Origin: Emticicia aquatica
GTDB lineage: Bacteria > Bacteroidota > Bacteroidia > Cytophagales > Spirosomataceae
Assembly (NCBI RefSeq): GCF_923079645.1
Contig: NZ_CAKLPY010000003.1
Coordinates: 186,001 to 250,000, forward strand
Reading direction: 5' to 3'
DNA: 64,000 bases
Shown: positions 1 through 7,026 of the stretch, piece after piece
How the letters are laid out: each line of letters opens with the position of its first letter
Numbering within the stretch: position 1 is the first letter of the stretch
The notes under the pieces: model-generated
What the model saw: the letters and a program-made list of their open reading frames with translations, nothing else
What the model was told of the DNA's origin: nothing
The model's database searches: none
Made by a program: the position numbers and the translations under genes

Positions 1-1071
1 GCCCGTATATCTTAAAAAACCTTCACTAATTTCATAATTGAATCCATCTTTTAAAAATTCTTTACTATCATTATAACTTTCGGAATTATATCTTAATTCG
101 TCAAACTCTTTAAGTATTTCAGTATCTATTTTGTCAAAGTCAAATTGTAACTTGTTTTTTAAAAACAAATAGTATTGCTCAATTTTTACTTTATCTAAAT
201 CATAAATATTTAAAAGTATTTCTTCTTCTAATTGCAAATGTAAACGCTCATTATAGGCATACTCTTTTTTCTCACCATTGACTGTAAACTTAACCTCATA
301 GCTATTTTTTTCTACAATGTTATACAACGTTCTAAAAACTACAAAGTTTCGGGGTTCATAAAGATTTCTGAGTTCTTTAAAAAAATACTCAATGTGATAA
401 ATACTATCCTGTTTATATGGAAATGATGTTTCTGATGTTTTTTCTTTTTTTGAAATAGGAGTTGCAGATATTACATATATTTTATAGATTTCTTCAATTC
501 GTTTAAATAAATCAAAATGTTTTATTAACAAGGATTCCCATTCTTTAAAATAATTTTCAAATACGCCTTGAAAGAAGGCACGTTCTTCATCATTTAATTG
601 TCTTTCATAAGAGTCTTTTTCGGCGTCAACCTTTTTCCTAAGTAAAGTCTCTTTCTTGAAAAAACGATTTTGCTCTAATAATAAAAAATCTAACCATAAT
701 TCCCTTCTAAGTTTATCTACAAATTCAAACTTGTCGAAATCATTGATAATCAATCTTATTGGCTCAATATACTTTTTTAATTGAGTATTCAAGAATTGAT
801 AGTAATAGGTTCTTTTATGCTCAAAAAAATCAAAAGAGGCTATATTTTCTAAAATTTCAGATTCAAATTTTATATCTAAATTAATTATGAAAGAACTTAT
901 TAAATTTCTTTCATTCTCATCTGTACTTACATAGTGTTTAGATTTTGTTACAATCAAAAAGAGTTCTTTGAAACTTTTATTGGTATTTGGTTTAAGTAGA
1001 TTAGTAGTTTCTGTAAGAAAGTTAACTACCTGAAAAGTTTTATCAATTTTGAGTTGATTTAATAAATTCAT
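1..1071 (-). CDS. Hypothetical protein, 3' end beyond window edge
   Basis: An uninterrupted frame of 357 codons begins at ATG (1071) and runs off the left edge of the window without a stop. I do not recognise the family. The product is rich in Lys, Glu, Phe, Tyr and Asn, has no signal peptide or membrane segment, and looks mostly alpha-helical with charged stretches (for example around residues 120-180) that could form coils. It lies about 200 bases downstream of the integrase-led genes on the same strand, so it is probably cargo of the same integrated element. The gap upstream contains an inverted repeat. Coding is supported by length and by lack of stops in AT-rich sequence. Confidence 0.7.
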   Translation of the reverse strand, partial: MNLLNQLKIDKTFQVVNFLTETTNLLKPNTNKSFKELFLIVTKSKHYVSTDENERNLISSFIINLDIKFESEILENIASFDFFEHKRTYYYQFLNTQLKKYIEPIRLIINDFDKFEFVDKLRRELWLDFLLLEQNRFFKKETLLRKKVDAEKDSYERQLNDEERAFFQGVFENYFKEWESLLIKHFDLFKRIEEIYKIYVISATPISKKEKTSETSFPYKQDSIYHIEYFFKELRNLYEPRNFVVFRTLYNIVEKNSYEVKFTVNGEKKEYAYNERLHLQLEEEILLNIYDLDKVKIEQYYLFLKNKLQFDFDKIDTEILKEFDELRYNSESYNDSKEFLKDGFNYEISEGFLRYTG

Positions 1072-1151
1072 TTTGGTTTGGTCGATTTAGAATGAATGAA
1101 GGTGGTTTAGTTCTTCAATGTTTTTTATTGAAAATTTATCATTAATTATTC

Positions 1152-1179
1152 ATTTTGTAGTAATGATTTATTACAAAAT
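1152..1179. repeat. Inverted repeat upstream of the partial gene
   Basis: Two 12-base arms (1152-1163 and 1168-1179) match at 11 of 12 positions around a 4-base loop. It sits about 80-110 bases upstream of the ATG at 1071, in the 199-base gap after the 80-residue gene. It could be an operator for the partial gene or a weak terminator of the upstream operon. There is no strong T-run on the minus strand, so an operator-like role is at least as likely. Confidence 0.4.
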
Positions 1180-1270
1180 AATTTTAAAAATTTGTAACCC
1201 TCTCGGCTACTAATAAAAGGTATCTATTTATGTGTTTGGGGGTATCCGAACGGTATTGGTTGGGTTTTTA

Positions 1271-1513
1271 CTATCCTGTATTTTTCAAAGTAGATAAGTG
1301 TACTGATAAACCCATTATTTGCATCAGTTTGTTAAGTTCTACTTTATATCCTTCAAAAAGTTCTTCGTACTGTTTTATGTAAAGTAGCGAGTCGTTCCCC
1401 TCTTTGTGTATCTGAATAGTGCGGTTGGTCATGGCAATTAGTTCCATAAGTCTCGAAACGCTAATGCTCCATTGGTAGTAACTTAAAAATTCTTTTTCTT
1501 CCATCGCAGCCAA
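1271..1513 (-). CDS. Small hypothetical protein, paralogue A (80 aa)
   Basis: Unrecognised 80-residue, predicted all-helical protein. It shares a pattern with the gene immediately upstream (1525-1767): S/A-R-L-x-E-L-I followed by T, an I-x-x-H block, a Q-Y-x-x-L block and an E-L-x-K-L block, so the two look like a tandem duplication. Residues near 31-36 read R-T-I-Q-I-H, an Rx4H spacing like that of HEPN nucleases, but the protein is shorter than a normal HEPN domain and the upstream copy lacks the Arg. The gap to the upstream stop is 11 bases, suggesting one transcript. Confidence 0.6.
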   Translation of the reverse strand: MAAMEEKEFLSYYQWSISVSRLMELIAMTNRTIQIHKEGNDSLLYIKQYEELFEGYKVELNKLMQIMGLSVHLSTLKNTG

Positions 1514-1524
1514 ATTTAATGTTA

Positions 1525-1767
1525 TTAGGCAACTTTATTCGCCTTTGTTTTTGGTAATCTTAGCGTAAAACCATAGGGTTTCAACAATTTTCCTAATTCG
1601 GCACGGTGTTCGGCTAGTAAATCGGTGTATTGGTTGACTGCCAAAAAACTTGGTTTTTCTTGGCTCTGATGTAGTTTTAGAATATTTTCGGTACTCTCAA
1701 TCAATTCAAGTAAACGGGCAATTCTTATACCCCTTTCCTCCACGTTTTTAGGTCTTTCCATTGTCAT
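1525..1767 (-). CDS. Small hypothetical protein, paralogue B (80 aa)
   Basis: Unrecognised 80-residue helical protein, a diverged paralogue of the next gene downstream. Its ATG at 1767 overlaps the stop of the nucleotidyltransferase-fold gene as TAATG, a typical sign of translational coupling. A second ATG two codons later is also possible. It lacks the Arg of the Rx4H motif seen in its neighbour but keeps the His (K-L-H). The sandwich between an NTase-fold gene and a sibling suggests a protein that partners the NTase; this is inferred from position only. Confidence 0.6.
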   Translation of the reverse strand: MTMERPKNVEERGIRIARLLELIESTENILKLHQSQEKPSFLAVNQYTDLLAEHRAELGKLLKPYGFTLRLPKTKANKVA

Positions 1768-2231
1768 TAAGAGTTTATCTGTAAAATCCCTTTGTTTTTT
1801 GTGAGTCTATCTGTACTAAACTGAAATAACCATTTTTTACATTCTATTTCGTAAATACTGCCCAAAGGATGCTCTTTTGGGTAAATAGCAACAAAATAAC
1901 CATCAACTAAACTACCACGTTTTGAGCGTTCGGCACGTAGTTTATCAATTTCAAGTTCTTTGGCATTATATTGCTCAAAATCAATAAAAGTTACCAAATC
2001 AATATCTTTTGGATTTCGTTTTTTGGTTACAAAACTACCGTCAATCCATTGTATAAACCCCGTTGGTATAATCTTTCGGAGTTCTTCGTTATAACTCAAA
2101 TAACTCTCAAAAATAGCCTTTCGGGTGGATGATAATTGCATTTCTTCAACAAATATTTTTTCAATCGTTGTTAAATTAGTCTTTATAATTTCATAGGGTT
2201 TCAAGAAACCGTTTTCATCAAATTCAATCAT
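1767..2231 (-). CDS. Nucleotidyltransferase-fold protein (DUF6932-like)
   Basis: A 154-residue protein with the G-S-F-V-T ... P-K-D-I-D-L-V signature (about residues 65-80), matching the GS and DxD metal-binding motifs of minimal Pol-beta-type nucleotidyltransferases. The layout resembles the small Bacteroidota NTase-like proteins grouped as DUF6932. It starts 11 bases after the integrase stop and its own stop overlaps the next start, so it belongs to the integrase operon. Substrate is unknown. Small NTases next to small helical partners are often toxin-antitoxin or defence modules (MNT-HEPN, AbiE), but the partners here do not clearly match either. Motif call is good; function is open. Confidence 0.7.
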   Translation of the reverse strand: MIEFDENGFLKPYEIIKTNLTTIEKIFVEEMQLSSTRKAIFESYLSYNEELRKIIPTGFIQWIDGSFVTKKRNPKDIDLVTFIDFEQYNAKELEIDKLRAERSKRGSLVDGYFVAIYPKEHPLGSIYEIECKKWLFQFSTDRLTKNKGILQINS

Positions 2232-2242
2232 AGGTTGGTTGT

Positions 2243-3580
2243 TTAGGCTACTCTCATAATTGGTTTTCTGAAATGGTCATGCTCCAGCAATCTTTGGGCG
2301 GTTTCTTCACCCGTAATTTTGATATATTTCAAAAACGAACTTTCGGTTTTGTGCGAGGTAATACGCATAATATCAATCGTTGAGATACCCGCCAAATACG
2401 CATTTGTAGCAAAACTCCTTCGTGCTGTATGCGTACAAAGTTTCTGCCATTTCTCGAAGGTCTTTTTAACTTTTAGCCCTCCAACTGTTTTGGCTATCTG
2501 TACGGAGTCGGTTAGTTCTATTAATTGCCCGATTTCCTTTAAATAATCGTTCATTCGCTGGTTACTTATTGCCCGTGGAGGTACGCCACCGTATTTATTT
2601 AGAATAGCCTGTAATTGCGGGTTAATAGGAATAGAGACTTGTACGCCCGTTTTTTGAGTAAATACTGTCAAGATACGCCCGTCATGCGTAATATTGTCGG
2701 GTGTTAAATGCGAAAAGTCCGAAAACCTCAAACCTGTATAACAGCCTATCAAAAATAAATCTCTTGTTCGGTCGAGACGTGGGTTATTACTAAAGTCGTA
2801 ATCGAATAGCGTTTGGAGTTCCTCATCGTTGAGGTAAATATTAACAACCTCCTCGGAGGTCTTTTTGAAATCGGGGTGGCGAAATATCAAATTAGAGTGC
2901 AAACCATCATTATACGACTCTTTGATAAATATCTTAGTGTTTTTTATGGCTGTGCCTATGCTATTTTTTGCGTAGTTTCTCTTGGTAGTAAGAAAAGTTA
3001 TGAATTTTTTATAAAAATCAATATCTAATTGGTCGAACTTGGTGCGTTTATAAACCTTTGAAAAACCTTGCAGTAGTTTGTACGATGTTTCGTATTGTTT
3101 ACAAGTTCCTAAAGTATAACGGTCGTTGCTCTTACTGAGTCTAATACCGTTTTTGCATTCGTCAATGTATCGTTTTGCATATTCGACCAAATCGGTTTCT
3201 TTTTTGCTCTTTTTCGTTACTTTTTCGGGGTTAAATTCTTTGTCGAGTTCTTTGCGGAAAAATTCTAAATTAGCATTGAGATTTTCACGCTCTACATAAG
3301 AAATGATTTTTGAGATACTGCTATTAAATTTTCCTAATTGGAGGTTTATACTTTTAGCAATACCTTTTTGTTTGGTATTGATTTTATTACCATTGTTATC
3401 TATGCCTGACTCTAAGGCACGCATATTTTTATTATCCCAATGTTCGGTTTTAATTTTTTCGCCCGTAGTGTATTTAAGGCGTTCACCATTTTGCAGCCTA
3501 TAAACTAAATTAATAAGTGTTTCGGAGGTTGCGGAGGAATCTTTGAGGTTGAAACGTACCTCGTTTTTGTTCTTTGCCAT
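2243..3580 (-). CDS. Tyrosine recombinase / integrase of a mobile element
   Basis: Site-specific recombinase of the Bacteroidota type. An N-terminal arm-binding domain (about residues 5-100) is followed by a SAM-like core-binding domain (about 130-235) and a catalytic domain. The full active-site set is visible: R285 (T-G-L-R-F), K310, H384 and R387 (H-T-A-R-R), H410 (S-H-K) and the nucleophile Y419. I chose ATG 3580 rather than the longer frame from TTG 3613 because the latter would fall inside the -7 box of the promoter; 445 aa is a normal length. It leads the operon with the NTase and the two 80-residue genes. It marks one end of an integrated element that extends to the left of the window. 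Confidence 0.92.
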   Translation of the reverse strand: MAKNKNEVRFNLKDSSATSETLINLVYRLQNGERLKYTTGEKIKTEHWDNKNMRALESGIDNNGNKINTKQKGIAKSINLQLGKFNSSISKIISYVERENLNANLEFFRKELDKEFNPEKVTKKSKKETDLVEYAKRYIDECKNGIRLSKSNDRYTLGTCKQYETSYKLLQGFSKVYKRTKFDQLDIDFYKKFITFLTTKRNYAKNSIGTAIKNTKIFIKESYNDGLHSNLIFRHPDFKKTSEEVVNIYLNDEELQTLFDYDFSNNPRLDRTRDLFLIGCYTGLRFSDFSHLTPDNITHDGRILTVFTQKTGVQVSIPINPQLQAILNKYGGVPPRAISNQRMNDYLKEIGQLIELTDSVQIAKTVGGLKVKKTFEKWQKLCTHTARRSFATNAYLAGISTIDIMRITSHKTESSFLKYIKITGEETAQRLLEHDHFRKPIMRVA

Positions 3581-3610
3581 TGGTTTTGATTTGGTTGGTT
3601 TGGTCAATAG

Positions 3611-3640
3611 CAAAGTTAATAAAAAAAATGACCCCTACAA
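3611..3640 (-). promoter_or_regulatory. Promoter of the integrase operon
   Basis: Read on the minus strand, TTG (3640-3638), a 19-base spacer and TAACTTTG (3618-3611) match the Bacteroidota sigma-A consensus. Transcription would start close to 3605, leaving a short leader before ATG 3580. An inverted repeat (3630-3652) overlaps the -33 side. Confidence 0.75.
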
Positions 3641-3665
3641 TTACGGGGGTCGTGCTGGGGGTCGT
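3630..3665. repeat. Inverted and direct repeats at the integrase promoter
   Basis: GACCCC (about 3630-3635) pairs with GGGGTC (about 3647-3652) around an 11-base loop, and the 9-mer GGGGGTCGT occurs twice (3645-3653 and 3657-3665). The repeats overlap and flank the -33 element of the integrase promoter. They are reasonable candidates for arm-type recombinase sites or an autoregulatory operator; this is inference from position. Confidence 0.45.
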
Positions 3666-3778
3666 TATATCTTTATTTTGTTTAATTATTCTTGGTAAAG
3701 TACAATTAGGTATTTTTCATAAGTTATTGATTATTAGTATTTTATGTAAATTTCAAGAAAGTAAGAAATAGATAGTTA

Positions 3779-3795
3779 TGTTCCCTTCGGGAACA
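3779..3795. repeat. Perfect short hairpin between the element and the chromosome
   Basis: TGTTCCC and GGGAACA form a perfect 7-base stem with a TTC loop. It lies between the integrase promoter and the terminator of the downstream-facing operon, in the stretch where the element-chromosome junction should be. It could be part of an attachment site, a REP-like palindrome, or an extension of the adjacent terminator. Confidence 0.4.
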
Positions 3796-3797
3796 CA

Positions 3798-3831
3798 AAA
3801 AGCCTTCAAAATTTAACTTTTGAGGGCTTTT
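3798..3831 (-). terminator. Terminator of the six-gene operon
   Basis: Two 14-base arms (3798-3811 and 3818-3831) with one mismatch and a 6-base loop sit just after the stop of the BtaA-like gene. On the minus strand the stem is followed by a T-run. Confidence 0.75.
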
Positions 3832-3835
3832 GATT

Positions 3836-4924
3836 TTATAAACCTGCTTTCACTTTTCCCACACAAAAAGTATAAATAGCCGAAAGATCTTCGTCGCACA
3901 GTTGTTGCTCTAAAATATTTTCTCTTTCTATCCGCTTGTTTAGTGTTTCTGGGTTTCTTTTTACTAAGAAAAACCGCTCACAAAACTTTATTTCTTGGTT
4001 GGCGTTATTGATGATTTTTGTCCAAATTTCATCATAGATTTGCGTATCGGCATACGACGAAAAATCAGATAATGAGTAGGCGGTTATTGATTCAGAAATT
4101 GTTTTGTCATCGAGTACATTGAGTAATGAATCGGTGATAATTTCAATTTTATGTACTTGATTCTTTATACCTTCAAAGTTTTCTTCTCGGAGATGAATTG
4201 GCAAAAGACAATCAGGTTGATATTCTCCATAAAACAAAAGATTGGCAAAATGATTTTTTCTCAATAAATGAGTATTTGCCAAATGATTCATTCGAGAACT
4301 CATATATTCATACACATCAAATTCTTGTGGAATTAATAATGCTCCTGGCTCTTTTACTATTTTTGTCCATAGAAATCGATTAGAAATGAGTTTTAAAAAG
4401 AAACGCCATACCGCATTATTCCAATGATTTGTCCAAAATACTTGTTGGTCTTTCAATGTTTCGGATGCCATCAATTTTTTTGTTGCTTTTCCTCTGAAGA
4501 AAGCGGCTTTTGCTATTGTTCTGAGAAATAACTCCCAAGTTCCGCAATATAAAAGGCCATTTTCAATCAAATTAAAATGCTTATCCCAGTATGATTTAGC
4601 TTCTATTGACAACAAATTATTTAATTTATTGTATAATTCTTTTCGTGTAAAATTGCTTTCTAAGCCAATAAAAGACTTGAATTCTGCATAATTAAGCGAT
4701 TTATATGCGGCGATTTTCAATAGCAAAAGATAATTTTGTGTAGCATTAAAATCGACACTTAGTATTTTTTTTGGGCTATCAATGAGTAAATCGAGGGGTC
4801 TTGCACCGCTGCCCGTAATACACAAAACAGTGTCATCGGAGGTCAAGCATAAAGCTTTTCTTTCCGATTCGCTGTCTTCATTACAGGCCGAATAATTTAT
4901 TTTTTCAAAAAATGAATTTGCCAA
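3836..4924 (-). CDS. BtaA-like 3-amino-3-carboxypropyl transferase (DUF3419)
   Basis: 362 residues of the BtaA/DUF3419 family. BtaA moves the 3-amino-3-carboxypropyl group of S-adenosylmethionine to the hydroxyl of diacylglycerol in betaine-lipid synthesis. The SAM-binding block is visible at residues 34-63 (C-I-T-G-S-G-A-R-P-L-D-L-L, then V-D-F-N at 57-60, Q-N at 63-64). No BtaB N-methyltransferase is present nearby, so a betaine lipid is not the obvious product. It is the last gene of the operon, 22 bases after the Rieske gene, and is followed by a good terminator. In this setting it may attach a homoserine-type head group to the product of the ketosynthase pathway; that is inference. Family assignment is fairly secure. 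Confidence 0.8.
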   Translation of the reverse strand: MANSFFEKINYSACNEDSESERKALCLTSDDTVLCITGSGARPLDLLIDSPKKILSVDFNATQNYLLLLKIAAYKSLNYAEFKSFIGLESNFTRKELYNKLNNLLSIEAKSYWDKHFNLIENGLLYCGTWELFLRTIAKAAFFRGKATKKLMASETLKDQQVFWTNHWNNAVWRFFLKLISNRFLWTKIVKEPGALLIPQEFDVYEYMSSRMNHLANTHLLRKNHFANLLFYGEYQPDCLLPIHLREENFEGIKNQVHKIEIITDSLLNVLDDKTISESITAYSLSDFSSYADTQIYDEIWTKIINNANQEIKFCERFFLVKRNPETLNKRIERENILEQQLCDEDLSAIYTFCVGKVKAGL

Positions 4925-4946
4925 GTGTAGTGTTAAATTTTATAAT

Positions 4947-5984
4947 TTATAGTGTCAAATCAATTTTTTGAGTAGAAGATTCTTCACGTGATTCTATATT
5001 ATTAATCTTATTGTTTCTTATTTTTTTTACCTTATTGTGCATCGCATCATAATCTATATTCTGGTCGGGTTTCGCTCTGAATAATTGTTGATTTGCGAAC
5101 TGTTTTTGAGTGATAATATAATCTTGTATTAAAACTTTTTTTGCCAGAAAAGGAATAAGCATTTTTATCAAATTATTGAACCATTTGAACTGAAAAGAAA
5201 GCCTAACAAAAGCAATCGTTTGCTCATCTTTTAAAGGTGTACAAGCAATAAATGCTTGAAAACGATGAATTTTATTGATATAATAATTTACTCGCACTAG
5301 GTTTGGAAGTAAAAACTCATCGGTGTGTGAAACCGACAGATTTCCCCCTAACATCCAATCAAGCCCTAAGCCCACTTTTTCGTTGGTTTCCGCATAAGAC
5401 ACATGCACAGTTTCGCTGGTTTGTAAAATCGTAATCGAGTGCTTTACTTTTTTATCATTATCTCTAATCAATTTATCATGAACCATAGGCGTATGGGTGG
5501 CATCCATGAAATTTTCTACTAAAAGTTCTTCATTAGTCTCGAAAATCATGGAAGTTTGGTAATGTTTCCAATTTTTGCCAGCAACTTGTAATAATGGTTC
5601 GGGAGAATGAAAACTTTCATTTTTAGTGTCTAAATATATCCAAATGAAACCATTTTGTTCAATAATTGGGTAAGTGTCAACTTTACATTTCATTTTTTGA
5701 ACCAAATGTTGCGAACTCGGAATATCAATTAAATGGCCATTTTCATTATATTTCCATCCATGATATTGACATAATACATGGTTTTTATCAAAATCACATA
5801 CTTCTAGAGGTGCTTTTTTGTGCGAGCAAACATCCAACAAGGCGTGTATTTGTAAATGCTCATCTCGCCAAATAAGTAAAGGAATTTGGTAAAGGTTTCG
5901 CTTCAAAGATTTGCCTTTTTTTAGCTCGCTCGACAAAGCTATTACATGCCAATATTTTATTAATCCCCCGATTTTATTAAACAT
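4947..5984 (-). CDS. Rieske non-heme iron oxygenase
   Basis: 345-residue aromatic-ring-hydroxylating-type oxygenase alpha subunit. The Rieske 2Fe-2S ligands are C53-x-H55 and C72-x2-H75 (C-S-H and C-Q-Y-H-G-W). The mononuclear iron site is N158-F-M-D161-x2-H164-x4-H169, with the usual later carboxylate not pinned down. Size and layout resemble vanillate demethylase or choline-monooxygenase-like oxygenases that need a separate reductase, and none is encoded nearby. It lies 46 bases after the ketosynthase gene and 22 bases before the BtaA-like gene, in the six-gene operon. It probably hydroxylates or desaturates the pathway intermediate. The C-terminal 40 residues are polar and variable. Confidence 0.9.
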   Translation of the reverse strand: MFNKIGGLIKYWHVIALSSELKKGKSLKRNLYQIPLLIWRDEHLQIHALLDVCSHKKAPLEVCDFDKNHVLCQYHGWKYNENGHLIDIPSSQHLVQKMKCKVDTYPIIEQNGFIWIYLDTKNESFHSPEPLLQVAGKNWKHYQTSMIFETNEELLVENFMDATHTPMVHDKLIRDNDKKVKHSITILQTSETVHVSYAETNEKVGLGLDWMLGGNLSVSHTDEFLLPNLVRVNYYINKIHRFQAFIACTPLKDEQTIAFVRLSFQFKWFNNLIKMLIPFLAKKVLIQDYIITQKQFANQQLFRAKPDQNIDYDAMHNKVKKIRNNKINNIESREESSTQKIDLTL

Positions 5985-6030
5985 TATCTTATCAAAGAAG
6001 GTGTTTTAAAATGATTTTTATACAAAAACT

Positions 6031-7026
6031 CTAAAATTTCAACAAAAGTCCACCAATTGAAAATCCTGCGGCGGTGCCAACAATAAAGCAGATATCGCCT
6101 CTTTTTATTGCACCTGATTCAACTGCATCATGAAAAACAAGCGGAATTGATGCCGCAATACAATTGCCATAAGTTGAAAGATTTCCTAACACTTGATTTT
6201 CTTTCACATGATATAAACTTGACAAAATTGAAACGCCCAATTTGGAAGCTTGATGTGGAATAATAGCATCGGTTTCTTCCATTGAAATAGGTAAATCTTC
6301 GAAAAAGTTATCGATAAATTCGGGCAATTTATTTTTAGCCAAACGCAAGAGTTTTCGACCATTCATGGCAAATGAATGCAGCTCAGGGTCATACGGATTA
6401 TCTTTAAAAAAAAGTTTCATGCCGCCACCTTTAAATGTCGAATCATAAACCCCTTCCGAATACGTTTTCATGTTTCCTTTGATGTACGCAGAATCCGAAT
6501 CTGAGTCGAACTGTAAGATTGCCGCAACTGCTCCATCGCCAAAAAGCGTTAAAGTTTCCCAATTGCTTGGGTTTAAGCCAGTTGAAGCAATTTCACTGCT
6601 GACAATAATAATATTCTTATATTTTTTACCATCAAGCAAACTCGAAGCAATTTCAAAAGCACTCACAAAACTCAAACAACTTGAATCAACATCTAACGCA
6701 GGAATATTGACCGACATTCCATCTTTGAGTTCACTTTTAATGATGCTCGATTGACTCGGCAACGGATAGTCAAAGCCTGCACTTGCCGAAATGAGCAAAT
6801 CAATGTTTTCTAACTTCATTTGGCATTTTTCTAATGCTCGTTCAATGGCCTGAGCTCCCATATAACCAATCGTCTCAAATGTTATATGATGCCTTGATTG
6901 AACACCAGAATATTTTTCAGACCAACCCAACGGGAGGCCATATTTTTGTTCTAAATCAGCTGATAAAACTTCTTGAGGGAGATATTTCCCGAAACCTACT
7001 ATTTTAATTGGTTTTCCTAACATCAT
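6031..7026 (-). CDS. 3-oxoacyl-ACP synthase III (KAS III / OleA-type ketosynthase)
   Basis: 331-residue thiolase-fold condensing enzyme. The catalytic triad is complete: C117 (D-S-S-C-L-S-F), H258 (I-P-H-Q-A) and N288 (Y-G-N-C). It is more like the stand-alone pathway ketosynthases (FabH/OleA group) than the fatty-acid FabH genes found next to plsX. Two ATGs are adjacent at 7026 and 7023; either gives nearly the same protein. Its start overlaps the end of the adenylate-forming-enzyme gene by 23 bases, so the two are translationally linked. In the operon it would make the carbon-carbon bond, joining two acyl chains or extending an acyl primer; the substrate cannot be read from sequence. Confidence 0.9.
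   Translation of the reverse strand: MMLGKPIKIVGFGKYLPQEVLSADLEQKYGLPLGWSEKYSGVQSRHHITFETIGYMGAQAIERALEKCQMKLENIDLLISASAGFDYPLPSQSSIIKSELKDGMSVNIPALDVDSSCLSFVSAFEIASSLLDGKKYKNIIIVSSEIASTGLNPSNWETLTLFGDGAVAAILQFDSDSDSAYIKGNMKTYSEGVYDSTFKGGGMKLFFKDNPYDPELHSFAMNGRKLLRLAKNKLPEFIDNFFEDLPISMEETDAIIPHQASKLGVSILSSLYHVKENQVLGNLSTYGNCIAASIPLVFHDAVESGAIKRGDICFIVGTAAGFSIGGLLLKF

Noticed and set aside
1191-1215. A stretch resembling a tRNA 3' end (ACCCTCTCGGCTAC)
   Set aside because: No T-loop, anticodon or acceptor pairing could be built around it, so a tRNA or tRNA-derived attachment site cannot be supported.
3574-3771. 65-residue plus-strand frame with hydrophobic stretches at the integrase start
   Set aside because: It is antisense to the integrase start and promoter, has no family match, and its hydrophobicity follows from AT-rich sequence.
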